A DNA stretch of 21,402 nt, from IMG/VR virus record IMGVR_UViG_3300027973_000253, positions 1-21,402 of that record, one strand, 5' to 3'. Shown here piece after piece: positions 8,326 to 15,406 of this stretch; the stretch's first letter is position 1; every line of letters begins with the position of its first letter. Source of the DNA: a virus. The position numbers and the translations under genes are program-made. The notes beneath the pieces are model-generated. The model searched no databases. It was not told the DNA's origin and was given only the letters and a program-made list of their open reading frames with translations.

Positions 8326-9081
8326 ATGTTGATTGACAACGAAAAAGAAGAGTTAAGTGAGTTTGACATTGTCGAACAGAAGACTTCACAAAAAGATACT
8401 GATAAGTCGGAACTTCCTGATAAATACAGGCACAAAAGTTTAGATGAAATTGTGAAAATGCACCAAGAGGCTGAAAAGCTCATTGGTAAACAAGCACAAG
8501 AAGTAGGCGAAGTCCGTAAGTTAGCTGATGAACTCATTAAACAGAACCTTAGTTCTAGACAACAACAGACTAGAGTAGAAGAGCCTGAAGTAGACTTCTT
8601 TGAGAATCCACAGAAGGCAGTTCAAAGGACAGTTGATAGTCACCCTGACATCATTGCGGCTAGACAAGCCACTTTAGAGATGAAGAGGGCGCAAATTCAG
8701 CAGAAGTTAGCGCAAGAACACCCTGATTTTGGCGACATTGCCAAAAATGAGGACTTTGCGAATTGGGTCAAATCTAGCCCTGTTCGTATTGATCTGTTCA
8801 AGAAGGCTGATGCTGATTTCGATTATGATGCTGCCAATGAACTGTTATCGACTTACAAAGAACTTCGCTCTGTCAAACAGAAGCAAACGAGTGATGCTGG
8901 AGAAGCCACTCGCAAGCAGAATTTGAGAGCAGTTGGAGTAGATGTAGGTGGTTCTGGAGAGTCATCAAAACGAGTTTATCGTAGGGCTGACCTTATTCGG
9001 CTGAAAATGCAAGACCCTAACCGCTATGAGGCGCTTTCTGATGAAATCATGCAGGCGTACCAAGAGGGTCGGGTTAAGTAA
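8326..9081 (+). CDS. Scaffolding (capsid assembly) protein
   Basis: 251 aa counted from the ATG at 8326, preceded by AGGA (8317-8320) at 5 nt spacing. An in-frame TTG at 8284 lacks such a site. The protein is charged and almost wholly helical, with an acidic N-terminus (NEKEELSEFDIVEQ), a coiled-coil middle (MHQEAEKLIGKQAQEVGEVR), a DFGDIAKNEDFANWV segment and a basic C-terminus with RRADLIRLKMQDPNRYEAL and a final EGRVK. Scaffolds of T7 and P22 type bind coat subunits through a short basic C-terminal helix region. Its place immediately before the major capsid gene is the standard scaffold-capsid order. No protease motif is visible, so it is a plain scaffold rather than a scaffold-protease fusion. 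Confidence 0.82.
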   Translation: MLIDNEKEELSEFDIVEQKTSQKDTDKSELPDKYRHKSLDEIVKMHQEAEKLIGKQAQEVGEVRKLADELIKQNLSSRQQQTRVEEPEVDFFENPQKAVQRTVDSHPDIIAARQATLEMKRAQIQQKLAQEHPDFGDIAKNEDFANWVKSSPVRIDLFKKADADFDYDAANELLSTYKELRSVKQKQTSDAGEATRKQNLRAVGVDVGGSGESSKRVYRRADLIRLKMQDPNRYEALSDEIMQAYQEGRVK

Positions 9082-9105
9082 ACTTAATTTATTGGAGATT
9101 TAAAC

Positions 9106-10095
9106 ATGGCTAATACAGCATTCGCACCTAACAATGCAACCACAGTAACATCCGCAGCTAACTTCATTCCTGAAATTTGGAGTGATGAAATTGTTGCCAG
9201 TTACAAAAAGAACCTTGTTCTAGCGAACTTGGTTATGAAGATGAACTTCAAGGGCAAGAAAGGTGACACAGTTCACATTCCAGCCCCTGGTCGTGGCAAC
9301 GCATCTTTGAAGGGCAAAACTGACGCAGTTACCCTGATTGTTGATACAGCATCTGAAGTTACAGTATCTATTGACAAGCACTATGAATATAGCCGTTTGA
9401 TTGAAGATATTGCAGAAGTTCAAGCCCTGAACTCTATGCGTAACTTCTACACCTCTGACGCAGGTTATGCCTTGGCTAAACAAGTCGATACAGACTTGAT
9501 TCAGTTGGGTCGTTCTGCCAATGGCGGTAGCGCTGGTGGCGCACGTTACACAGGTGGTTTTATCGGTGGTGATGGCACTACAGCCTTCGATTACACTGCT
9601 AACACCAACACTGGTAACGCTTCTGCTCTGACTGATGCGGCTATTCGTCGTACTATTCAGCGCTTGGATGACAACGACACCCCTATGGATGGTCGCTTCT
9701 TCATCATTCCTCCTTCAAGCCGTAACACATTGATGGGTCTTGCCCGTTACACTGAGCAGGCTTTTGTGGGTGATGGCAACGCTATCCGCAATGGTGAGAT
9801 CGGCAACCTTTATGGTATCCCCGTGTTCACATCTAGCAATGCTGACTCTGCTTCCGCAACAATTGCTTACCCAACAAGTGGTTCTGCTATTGCTCGTGTC
9901 TGCTTGATGGGTCATAAGGACTCTATGGTTCTGGTTGAGCAAGTTGGTATCCGTTCACAAGTTCAGTACAAACAAGAGTACCTTGCTACTTTGTTTACTT
10001 CTGACACTTTGTATGGTGTTGCCGCTTTGAGAAGCGCTGCCACTACTGGTGCTGCTACTTCTTCTTCCATGTTTGCCTTGGTTGTTCCTTCTTGA
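9106..10095 (+). CDS. Major capsid protein
   Basis: 329 aa, the main shell subunit, presumed HK97 fold. The N-terminus reads FIPEIWSDEIVASYKKNLVL, followed by KGKKGDTVHIPAPGRGN and the EYSRLIEDIAEVQAL helix (spine helix candidate), a pattern common to capsid proteins of T7-like and related podoviruses. Later blocks are DGRFFIIPPSSRNTLMGLA and GEIGNLYGIPVFTSSN, typical of the A-domain. A GGAG ribosome site (9093-9096) lies 9 nt before the ATG. It stops with in-frame TGA TAA, and a strong intrinsic terminator follows 11 bp later. Codon choice is visibly more uniform (GGT, CGT, AAG) than in neighbouring genes, as expected for the most highly expressed protein. Confidence 0.92.
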   Translation: MANTAFAPNNATTVTSAANFIPEIWSDEIVASYKKNLVLANLVMKMNFKGKKGDTVHIPAPGRGNASLKGKTDAVTLIVDTASEVTVSIDKHYEYSRLIEDIAEVQALNSMRNFYTSDAGYALAKQVDTDLIQLGRSANGGSAGGARYTGGFIGGDGTTAFDYTANTNTGNASALTDAAIRRTIQRLDDNDTPMDGRFFIIPPSSRNTLMGLARYTEQAFVGDGNAIRNGEIGNLYGIPVFTSSNADSASATIAYPTSGSAIARVCLMGHKDSMVLVEQVGIRSQVQYKQEYLATLFTSDTLYGVAALRSAATTGAATSSSMFALVVPS

Positions 10096-10106
10096 TAACA
10101 ACCTTT

Positions 10107-10135
10107 CCCCTCGCCTTAACGGGTGGGGGGTTTTT
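10107..10135 (+). terminator. Intrinsic terminator after the capsid gene
   Basis: A 9-bp GC-rich stem (CCCCTCGCC at 10107-10115 pairing with GGTGGGGGG at 10122-10130, two G-T wobbles) closes a 6-nt loop and is followed by five T residues. It lies 11 bp after the capsid stop. Partial read-through is required for the downstream structural genes unless an unseen promoter serves them. Confidence 0.88.
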
Positions 10136-10154
10136 CTTTATTTAGGAGATTATT

Positions 10155-10481
10155 ATGGCAGCAGCAACCGCAGTCGTTTCCCGCAGGGGCAATGACCAGT
10201 TTCGTGGTCTATTTACAGACACTTGGGACGTTTCTTGTACTCTTGATAGCGCATCAGTAGGTACTACTGCAACCGCTACAGATACAGTGACAGTACCAGG
10301 CGTGGCTTTGGGTGATATGGTTATCGGTATGTCTATTGGCGTTTCAGAGGCAGGTCTTATGCGTAGAGCATATGTATCAGCCGCTAACACTGTGACTATC
10401 GTTACTGTTAATCCAACAGGTAGTTCTGTGGACTTAGCGTCTACAACTTTACAGTTGGTTATTGGTCGTCCAGTAAACTAA
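10155..10481 (+). CDS. Putative head decoration / minor capsid protein
   Basis: 108 aa with little helix and many beta-prone Thr/Val stretches (TDTVTVPGVALGDMVIG, ANTVTIVTVNPTG, TTLQLVIGRP), a small beta-sandwich profile. Similar GVALGD...AAYVSAANTV-type proteins are recalled beside phage capsid genes (not checked). AGGAG (10144-10148) gives a good ribosome site 6 nt before the ATG. The gene is isolated between two intrinsic terminators, so its transcript level can be set separately from both capsid and tail genes, which would fit a protein needed in capsid-like copy number. A decoration role is inferred from position and fold type; a head fibre or other virion protein remains possible. Confidence 0.6.
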   Translation: MAAATAVVSRRGNDQFRGLFTDTWDVSCTLDSASVGTTATATDTVTVPGVALGDMVIGMSIGVSEAGLMRRAYVSAANTVTIVTVNPTGSSVDLASTTLQLVIGRPVN

Positions 10482-10484
10482 TTT

Positions 10485-10508
10485 AAGGGGGCTAATAACC
10501 CCCTTTTT
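10485..10508 (+). terminator. Intrinsic terminator after the putative decoration gene
   Basis: AAGGGGG (10485-10491) pairs with CCCCCTT (10499-10505) around a 7-nt loop, and the T run extends to 10508. It begins 3 bp after the stop codon at 10479-10481. The next gene starts only 12 bp beyond, with its ribosome site (GGAG, 10512-10515) just after the hairpin. Confidence 0.88.
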
Positions 10509-10520
10509 CACGGAGTTCTT

Positions 10521-10703
10521 ATGGCAACCTTTCGATGCTTACAAAGCGGTAACCTAGTTACTTTCACATATCAGTACGATATTGACACAATGAAAGGTCA
10601 TCAGGGCTATGTTAGAGTAGATCAAGAGATCGAAACTAAACCTGTTGTTCAAGCCCCTGAACCTAAGAAGGCAGGGCGACCTAAGAAAGTCGAAAATGTC
10701 TGA
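10521..10703 (+). CDS. Small protein with AT-hook-like C-terminus
   Basis: 60 aa. The first part (FRCLQSGNLVTFTYQYDID) looks like a small beta unit. The last 14 residues, PKKAGRPKKVENV, contain an AT-hook-like GRPKK core flanked by lysines. A GGAG site lies 5 nt before the ATG, directly after the terminator hairpin. Its end overlaps the next gene by 8 nt. Function is unknown; DNA contact inside the head or at the portal is one guess from the basic tail. No family is recognised with confidence. Confidence 0.65.
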   Translation: MATFRCLQSGNLVTFTYQYDIDTMKGHQGYVRVDQEIETKPVVQAPEPKKAGRPKKVENV

Positions 10704-10899
10704 AATTGACCCAAGAGAATTCGGTAAATTGGAAGCCCAAGTCGAGGCTTTACAGCTAGAAGTTCATGGACTTCGACAAGATATTAAACTGCTTTTAGAG
10801 ATGGCTAATAAGTCTAAAGGTGGATTCTTTGTGGGAATGGCTATTGCCTCTGTTGTGGGCGGTATCATTTCTTTTGTTGCAACCAAGCTAGTTCGATAG
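10696..10899 (+). CDS. Small membrane protein with coiled coil, holin-like
   Basis: 67 aa from the ATG at 10696; an in-frame non-ATG start further upstream (10645) would overlap the previous gene much more. Residues 9-38 form a heptad-like charged helix (KLEAQVEALQLEVHGLRQDI). Residues about 42-64 (FFVGMAIASVVGGIISFVA) are one transmembrane segment with small-residue spacing, ending in a short basic tail (TKLVR). This layout fits small single-pass holins or other phage inner-membrane proteins. No endolysin lies next to it, so the holin label is tentative. The 8-nt overlap with the upstream gene suggests coupled translation. Confidence 0.65.
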   Translation: MSEIDPREFGKLEAQVEALQLEVHGLRQDIKLLLEMANKSKGGFFVGMAIASVVGGIISFVATKLVR

Positions 10900-10907
10900 G
10901 AAAAACC

Positions 10908-11072
10908 ATGTACGGAAAAACTAAGATGTCTAGTCCTAAAGGGGCTAAAAAGGATACCAAAAAAGGTATGCCCATGACTATTATGATTGCTGTTGGTAAG
11001 CCTAAAGCTATGCCTACTCGTGGTGGTCGTACTGCTACTAACATGATGAAAAAGTCAGGTCGTGGCAAATGA
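10908..11072 (+). CDS. Small Lys/Met-rich basic protein, unknown function
   Basis: 54 aa, starting MYGKTKMSSPKGAKKDTKKG and ending MMKKSGRGK. Roughly a quarter of the residues are Lys or Arg with hardly any acids, and there are eight methionines. The composition resembles nucleic-acid-binding tails. AGG (10898-10900) precedes the ATG by 7 nt, and the stop overlaps the next start (ATGA, 11069-11072). The ATGA junctions on its 3' side and on the next two genes mark a translationally coupled series and support its reality despite its small size. It may coat or condense DNA or join the virion; this is inference only. Confidence 0.62.
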   Translation: MYGKTKMSSPKGAKKDTKKGMPMTIMIAVGKPKAMPTRGGRTATNMMKKSGRGK

Positions 11073-11230
11073 AAAAGACTAAAGCAGAAGCTAAGATCAG
11101 CAAAGTAATGAAAGAGTATGGTGCGGGTAAACTGCACTCTGGGTCTAAGAAAGGCCCTACTGTTACTTCTCAGAAACAAGCAATTGCGATTGCTTTATCA
11201 GAGGCTGGCAAGTCCAAGAAGAAAAAATGA
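11069..11230 (+). CDS. Small basic protein resembling DUF6496
   Basis: 53 aa. The sequence KISKVMKEYGAGKLHSGS followed by KKGPTVTSQKQAIAIALSEA and a terminal lysine run matches my memory of the DUF6496 family of small phage and bacterial proteins (KVMHEYKxGxLHSGSKxGxxVxNRKQAIAIALSEA). The family has no established function that I know of. It overlaps both neighbours by 4 nt (ATGA at 11069 and 11227). It is strongly basic, like the genes on either side. The match should be confirmed with a profile search. Confidence 0.72.
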   Translation: MKKTKAEAKISKVMKEYGAGKLHSGSKKGPTVTSQKQAIAIALSEAGKSKKKK

Positions 11231-11517
11231 CTTCCCATGTTTGGCAAACAAAGGCTGGAAAAAATCCCAAGGGGGGCTTGAATGCCAAAGGAAGAGCATC
11301 GTATAATCAAGAAACTGGTGGTAATTTAAAGCCTCCAGTAAAGTCAGGCGACAACCCTCGTAGGGCCTCCTTTTTAGCACGTATGGGCAATATGCCTGGC
11401 GCTGAGATGAAAGATGGAAAGCCTACTCGACTTTTACTTTCTCTTAGAGCTTGGGGCGCAACGTCCAAGGAAGACGCTAAAGCAAAGGCTAAGGCGATCT
11501 CTAAGAGGAACAAATGA
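11227..11517 (+). CDS. Small basic protein resembling DUF6321
   Basis: 96 aa. The core, GGLNAKGRASYNQETGGNLK followed by PPVKSGDNPRRASFLARMGN and LLLSLRAWGATSKEDAKAKA, matches my memory of DUF6321, a family seen in phages and environmental sequences with no firm function. Many Lys, Arg and Gly residues suggest nucleic-acid contact. It overlaps the upstream gene and the downstream gene by 4 nt each. Being placed between capsid and tail adaptor suggests a late role in packaging or the virion, but this is inference. Confidence 0.75.
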   Translation: MTSHVWQTKAGKNPKGGLNAKGRASYNQETGGNLKPPVKSGDNPRRASFLARMGNMPGAEMKDGKPTRLLLSLRAWGATSKEDAKAKAKAISKRNK

Positions 11518-11849
11518 GACCAATATCAGTCGGTAAGAATCTAACTGCTAATACGGCTACTACGCTGTATACAGTGCCGACTGGCTATTATGCAAAATGC
11601 GTACTCATTCACGCTTGCAACACATCTCCGAGCAAGCATATTTCATTTAGTTGGTATGACGCAAGTGCTGCTACGACAAATTTGATTGTCAGTGAGCAGG
11701 TTTTATCAGCAAGAACAACATTAACGCTTATCTCAGACGCACAGTATTTTGTGATGGAAGAAGGCGATTATTTGACCGCTACATCAGAATCTGGTTCAAC
11801 AATGTCTGTACTTGCTACTTTTGAACAAATAGGACTAACAAGAGCATGA
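11514..11849 (+). CDS. Small beta-rich phage structural protein candidate
   Basis: 111 aa. Segments such as TATTLYTVPTGYYAKCVLIHAC, TTLTLISDAQYFVMEEGDYLT and STMSVLATFEQIG alternate hydrophobic and polar residues and predict a beta-sandwich. The TLYTVPTGYYAK start is a pattern common to small virion-associated proteins. AGAGGA (11505-11510) gives a good ribosome site. It overlaps the previous gene by 4 nt and the tail adaptor by 4 nt. A role at the head-tail joint or as a decoration is plausible; no named family is recognised. Confidence 0.65.
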   Translation: MRPISVGKNLTANTATTLYTVPTGYYAKCVLIHACNTSPSKHISFSWYDASAATTNLIVSEQVLSARTTLTLISDAQYFVMEEGDYLTATSESGSTMSVLATFEQIGLTRA

Positions 11850-12496
11850 CTACATACCTTCAAGCTGTTAATGACGTTCTTGTTCGACTTAGAGAAGAGC
11901 AAGTATCTACTGTTACCGAAACAAGTTATTCCTCTTTGATTGGCAAGTTTGTCAATGATGCAAAGCGTCAGATTGAAGATTCTTATGAGTGGAACATCCT
12001 TGGTACTACAGTAGTAGTTTCTACTGTTGCAGGGACATCTTCTTACTCTTTAACAGGAGCAGGTCAAAAGTTCCGTGTTCAAGACGTTATCAATGATACA
12101 AATAACACAACCATGACAAACATTCCGTTTGTTAACATGAATCGTTATTTGAACTTTGGTACTGTCTCTAGTGGTGTACCTTTGTACTATGCTTTTGATG
12201 GTGTAGATGCTAGTTACGACACTAAAGTAACTGTATTCCCTGTTCCTGATGGCGTAGTTAGTCTAAGATTTAGCTTGATCGTGCCACAAGCACCATTGAC
12301 TTCTGATGCTACTGTGATTCTGATGCCATCTGAGTTGGTGGTTCAGAGTGCTTATGCTCGTGCTTTGGTTGAGCGTGGCGAGGATGGTGGTCTATCTTCT
12401 TCTGAGGCTTATCAGTTGTACAAGTCTATGCTTTCTGATTACATCTCTATGGAAGCTACTCGTTATCCAGAATTTGGCTCTTTTGAGGCTGTTTAA
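11846..12496 (+). CDS. Head-tail adaptor, T7 gp11 (tail tubular protein A)-like
   Basis: 216 aa, close to T7 gp11 (196 aa). The N-terminus LQAVNDVLVRLREEQVSTV corresponds to the gp11 pattern of an AVNDIL helix followed by P/QVSTLE. A RQIEDSYEWNILGTTVVV segment follows, like the RQIQSRGWTFN block of gp11. The C-terminal helices hold QSAYARALVERGEDGG and EAYQLYKSMLSDYISMEATR. Such adaptors form a dodecameric ring below the portal to which nozzle and fibres attach. It overlaps the upstream gene by 4 nt and the nozzle gene by 1 nt (TAATG), as expected for two proteins of the same substructure. Similarity was judged by eye only. Confidence 0.7.
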   Translation: MTTYLQAVNDVLVRLREEQVSTVTETSYSSLIGKFVNDAKRQIEDSYEWNILGTTVVVSTVAGTSSYSLTGAGQKFRVQDVINDTNNTTMTNIPFVNMNRYLNFGTVSSGVPLYYAFDGVDASYDTKVTVFPVPDGVVSLRFSLIVPQAPLTSDATVILMPSELVVQSAYARALVERGEDGGLSSSEAYQLYKSMLSDYISMEATRYPEFGSFEAV

Positions 12497-14055
12497 TGGC
12501 TCAACAAATCCAAACATTCAGCATTAGCGCACCAGGCTTTTATGGGTTGAATACTCAGGATAGCCCGTTGGATTTAGCTAGTGGTTTTGCTTTGGTTGCT
12601 ACTAATTGCGTGATTGACCAGTATGGTCGTATTGGTGCTAGAAAAGGTTGGACAAGGGTTAATTCCTCTTCTGGAAACCTTGGTGCTAACGATGTTGGTG
12701 TGATCCATGAGTTAGTTCAGTCTGATGGTACGTTAACAGTTCTATTTGCTGGCAACAACAAGATATTCAAACTCGGTGCTTCTAATGTAGTGACTGAGTT
12801 GACCTATGGGGGGGGTGGTTCTGCTCCTACCATTACTGCAAGTAATTGGCAGTGTGCTTCTCTGAATGGAATTACTTATTTCTTTCAAACAGGTCACGAC
12901 CCAATCATTTATGACCCTGCTGTTAGTACAACGACCTATAGACGGGTTTCTGAGAAGACTGGCTATGTAGGGACTGTTCCTAGTGGTAATGTTGCTATAT
13001 CGGCTTATGGTCGCTTGTGGGTGGCGTCTTCTAGCACAGACAAGGTTACTGTTAGTTTCTCTGATCTGATTGCAGGTCATGTTTGGTCTGGTGGCACTAC
13101 TGGTACTTTAGACACAAGTCGAGTTTGGCCTAATGGTGCTGATGAAGTTCAGGCATTGGCTGCTCACAATGGTTTCTTGTTTATCTTTGGTAAACGTCAG
13201 ATTCTTGTTTATCAGGGTGCTACCACTCCTGCAACAATGTCTATTTCTGACACAGTTGGTGGGATTGGGTGTTTATCAAGAGACAGTGTCCAGACAACCA
13301 GTTCTGATGTGATCTTCTTGTCAAACTCTGGTGTTCGTTCCTTGATGAGAACGATTCAAGAAAAGTCTGCTCCTGAGAGGGACTTGTCTAAGAATGTACG
13401 TAATGACTTGATGAGTGATGTTGCTTCTCAGACATTGGCAAACATTAAGTCTGTTTACTCTGAGAGAGAAGGCTTCTATCTGTTAACGATGCCTGTTACG
13501 AAGTCAGTCTATTGCTTTGATACTAAAGTTATTCTGCAAGATGGCTCTTCCCGAGTAACCACTTGGGACTCGATTACTCCTACAGCGTTAGCATCTTTGA
13601 GAAGCGGTGCTGTCTACATTGGTAAGAATGGCTACATTGGTCAATATACGGGCTATAACGATCACACAAGCGTGTATCGGATGCAGTATTACACGAACCA
13701 TGCTGACCTTGGTAATGTGAACCAGACATCTGTTTTAAAGAAGATTTCCATTGTTGTTATTGGTGGTACGAATCAACCAGTCATCTTCAAATGGGGCTTT
13801 GACTTTAAGACTAACTATTTAAGTTCTACTGCAACCATTCCTGTTCAGGGTGTTTCTGAGTATGGCATTGCAGAATATGGTGCTAATGGAAATCCTGTTG
13901 CTTACTATTCTGATGGTATTGCATTAAATACATTGAAAGTATCTGCCAGTGGTACTGGTAAGGTTGTTCAAACTGGTTATGAATCAGATATTAACGGGTC
14001 ACAACTTTCTATCCAAAAGATAGAAATTCAAGCTAAAAATGGGAAACTATCATGA
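12496..14055 (+). CDS. Tail nozzle / tail tubular protein B-like (P22 gp10-like stabilisation role)
   Basis: 519 aa. The N-terminus GFYGLNTQDSPLDLASGFAL then NCVIDQYGRIGARKGWT is the characteristic opening of podoviral nozzle-type proteins, where the chain begins with a genomic-position loop and an RKGW-type turn. The remainder is beta-rich with many Gly, Thr and Ser turns and repeated blocks such as AISAYGRLWVASSSTD and AAHNGFLFIFGKRQILVY, suggesting a propeller-like fold. It follows the adaptor with a 1-nt overlap, the T7 gp11-gp12 and P22 gp4-gp10 order. Its size lies between P22 gp10 (about 472) and T7 gp12 (about 794). It would extend the tail tube and hold packaged DNA in place. The precise family is not settled by eye. 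Confidence 0.68.
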   Translation: MAQQIQTFSISAPGFYGLNTQDSPLDLASGFALVATNCVIDQYGRIGARKGWTRVNSSSGNLGANDVGVIHELVQSDGTLTVLFAGNNKIFKLGASNVVTELTYGGGGSAPTITASNWQCASLNGITYFFQTGHDPIIYDPAVSTTTYRRVSEKTGYVGTVPSGNVAISAYGRLWVASSSTDKVTVSFSDLIAGHVWSGGTTGTLDTSRVWPNGADEVQALAAHNGFLFIFGKRQILVYQGATTPATMSISDTVGGIGCLSRDSVQTTSSDVIFLSNSGVRSLMRTIQEKSAPERDLSKNVRNDLMSDVASQTLANIKSVYSEREGFYLLTMPVTKSVYCFDTKVILQDGSSRVTTWDSITPTALASLRSGAVYIGKNGYIGQYTGYNDHTSVYRMQYYTNHADLGNVNQTSVLKKISIVVIGGTNQPVIFKWGFDFKTNYLSSTATIPVQGVSEYGIAEYGANGNPVAYYSDGIALNTLKVSASGTGKVVQTGYESDINGSQLSIQKIEIQAKNGKLS

Positions 14056-14621
14056 GCGACTATACAAAAAGTACTAACTTTGCGAGTAAAGATAATCTAT
14101 CTTCTGGCAATGCAAATAAGATTGTCAAAGGTACTGAGATTGATACTGAGTTCAACAACATTGCTACGGCTATTGCTACCAAGCAAGACTATGACTCTGA
14201 TCTAGCGGCTTTTGCTGCTAAGACTGCTCCTAGTGGTGATGTTGTTGGTACGACAGATACTCAAGGTCTGACAAACAAGACCTTGACAAACCCAACTGTC
14301 ACGAACTATGTTGAGAGTGTTGTTGCCATTGGTAATACTGGGGCATCAAAGACCATTGCCTTGACCAGTGGCACTGTGCAGACAGCAACATTGACAAACA
14401 ACTGCACTTTTGAGATGCCAACTGCTACTGCGGGTAAGTCTTTTATTCTCTTGCTTAAACAAGATGGTACTGGAAGTAGAACTGCAACATTTACTGGTGT
14501 TAAGTGGAGTGCCGCTGGTACACCAACAATAACTGCTACTGCAAGCAAAATGGACATCCTGTCTTTTGTGGCAGATGGAACTAATTGGTATGGAAATATT
14601 ACTCAAGGGTACACACCATAA
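14052..14621 (+). CDS. Short tail fibre / receptor-binding protein
   Basis: 189 aa. It starts DYTKSTNFASKDNLSSGNAN then KIVKGTEIDTEFNNIATAIA, an N-terminal virion-attachment pattern I recall from fibre genes of uncultured podoviruses. The middle has the fibre motif GLTNKTLTNPTV, and a C-terminal beta domain (TLTNNCTFEMPTATAGKSFI, GTGSRTATFTGVKW) ends in the YGNITQGYTP tail. It overlaps the nozzle gene by 4 nt and the glycine-rich gene by 1 nt, so the three are made together. It probably connects the nozzle to the Gly-rich tip (inference). Confidence 0.7.
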   Translation: MSDYTKSTNFASKDNLSSGNANKIVKGTEIDTEFNNIATAIATKQDYDSDLAAFAAKTAPSGDVVGTTDTQGLTNKTLTNPTVTNYVESVVAIGNTGASKTIALTSGTVQTATLTNNCTFEMPTATAGKSFILLLKQDGTGSRTATFTGVKWSAAGTPTITATASKMDILSFVADGTNWYGNITQGYTP

Positions 14622-15397
14622 TGTTTGCCGCACTTAACTCCTTTCAAGTTGGTGGTGGCATCAAAGGCCAGCAAGCCTATACAACTGCTGGAACATACTC
14701 ATGGACTGCACCAGATGGTGTTTATTCAGTTTCCGTAGTTTGTGTTGGCGGTGGTGGTGGTGGTGGTGTCACTAATACACCAGCAACTGATGGTGGTGAT
14801 TCTTATTTTGTAAATTCATCAACTGTTAAAGGTGGTGGTGGAAGTCGTGCTGGAGGAGTCGCAGGTTCTTTTGTGGGTACTGGCGGTGGAAATGGTGGAC
14901 AAGCAAATGGTGGTGGTGGCGCTGGCGCTGGCGGATATTCTGGTACTGGAGGTGATTCAACTGCTCCTACTGGAACTGGTAATGGAGTTGATGGAGCTGG
15001 TGGTGGTGGTGGTGGTGGATATTCAACTTATACAAGTGGAAGCGCTGGCGGTGGCGTAGGAATACTTGGTCAAGGCTCTAATGGGGTAGGCTCAATAAGC
15101 TCTAGTGGTGGCGGTGGTGGCTCTGGTGGCTCTAATGGTGGCTCGATCAACGTACCTGCTGGTGTAGGTGGAAATTATGGTGGTGGTGGTGCTAGTTATT
15201 ATGGAAGTGGCGGTGGTTCAGGTGGTGGACTTGGTTATCTTAATAACTACTCTGTAATACCTGGCAATACTTACACAGTAGTAGTTGGCGCTGCTGGAAT
15301 TGGATATACAAATGCTGGAAATGGTGGTTCTGGCGCAGTAAGAATTATCTGGGGAACAGGCCGAGCCTTCCCATCAACAAATACAGGTGACTTGTAA
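14621..15397 (+). CDS. Glycine-rich tail-tip adhesin
   Basis: 258 aa from the ATG at 14621 (TAATG overlap with the fibre stop). A more upstream in-frame ATG at 14585 would overlap the fibre gene by 37 nt. After FAALNSFQVGGG and an AYTTAGTYSWTAPDGVYSVS beta motif, which typically precedes glycine-rich domains, residues about 45-205 are dominated by runs of Gly separated by Ser, Asn, Tyr and Ala. The final part, GNTYTVVVGAAGIGY and GGSGAVRIIWGTG, is the usual closing strand of such domains. Comparable glycine-rich domains in the T-even adhesin gp38 form polyglycine type II helices whose loops contact receptors. It likely sets host specificity together with the short fibre. Confidence 0.78.
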   Translation: MFAALNSFQVGGGIKGQQAYTTAGTYSWTAPDGVYSVSVVCVGGGGGGGVTNTPATDGGDSYFVNSSTVKGGGGSRAGGVAGSFVGTGGGNGGQANGGGGAGAGGYSGTGGDSTAPTGTGNGVDGAGGGGGGGYSTYTSGSAGGGVGILGQGSNGVGSISSSGGGGGSGGSNGGSINVPAGVGGNYGGGGASYYGSGGGSGGGLGYLNNYSVIPGNTYTVVVGAAGIGYTNAGNGGSGAVRIIWGTGRAFPSTNTGDL

Positions 15398-15406
15398 GGA
15401 AATATC

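Noticed and set aside
10696-10899. Firm call of a lysis cassette around the holin-like protein
   Set aside because: No endolysin or spanin gene is adjacent and none with recognisable catalytic motifs is in the window.
14748-15240. GGT/GGC repeats as a possible CRISPR or satellite array
   Set aside because: They are in-frame glycine codons of the Gly-rich adhesin, without constant repeat-spacer structure.
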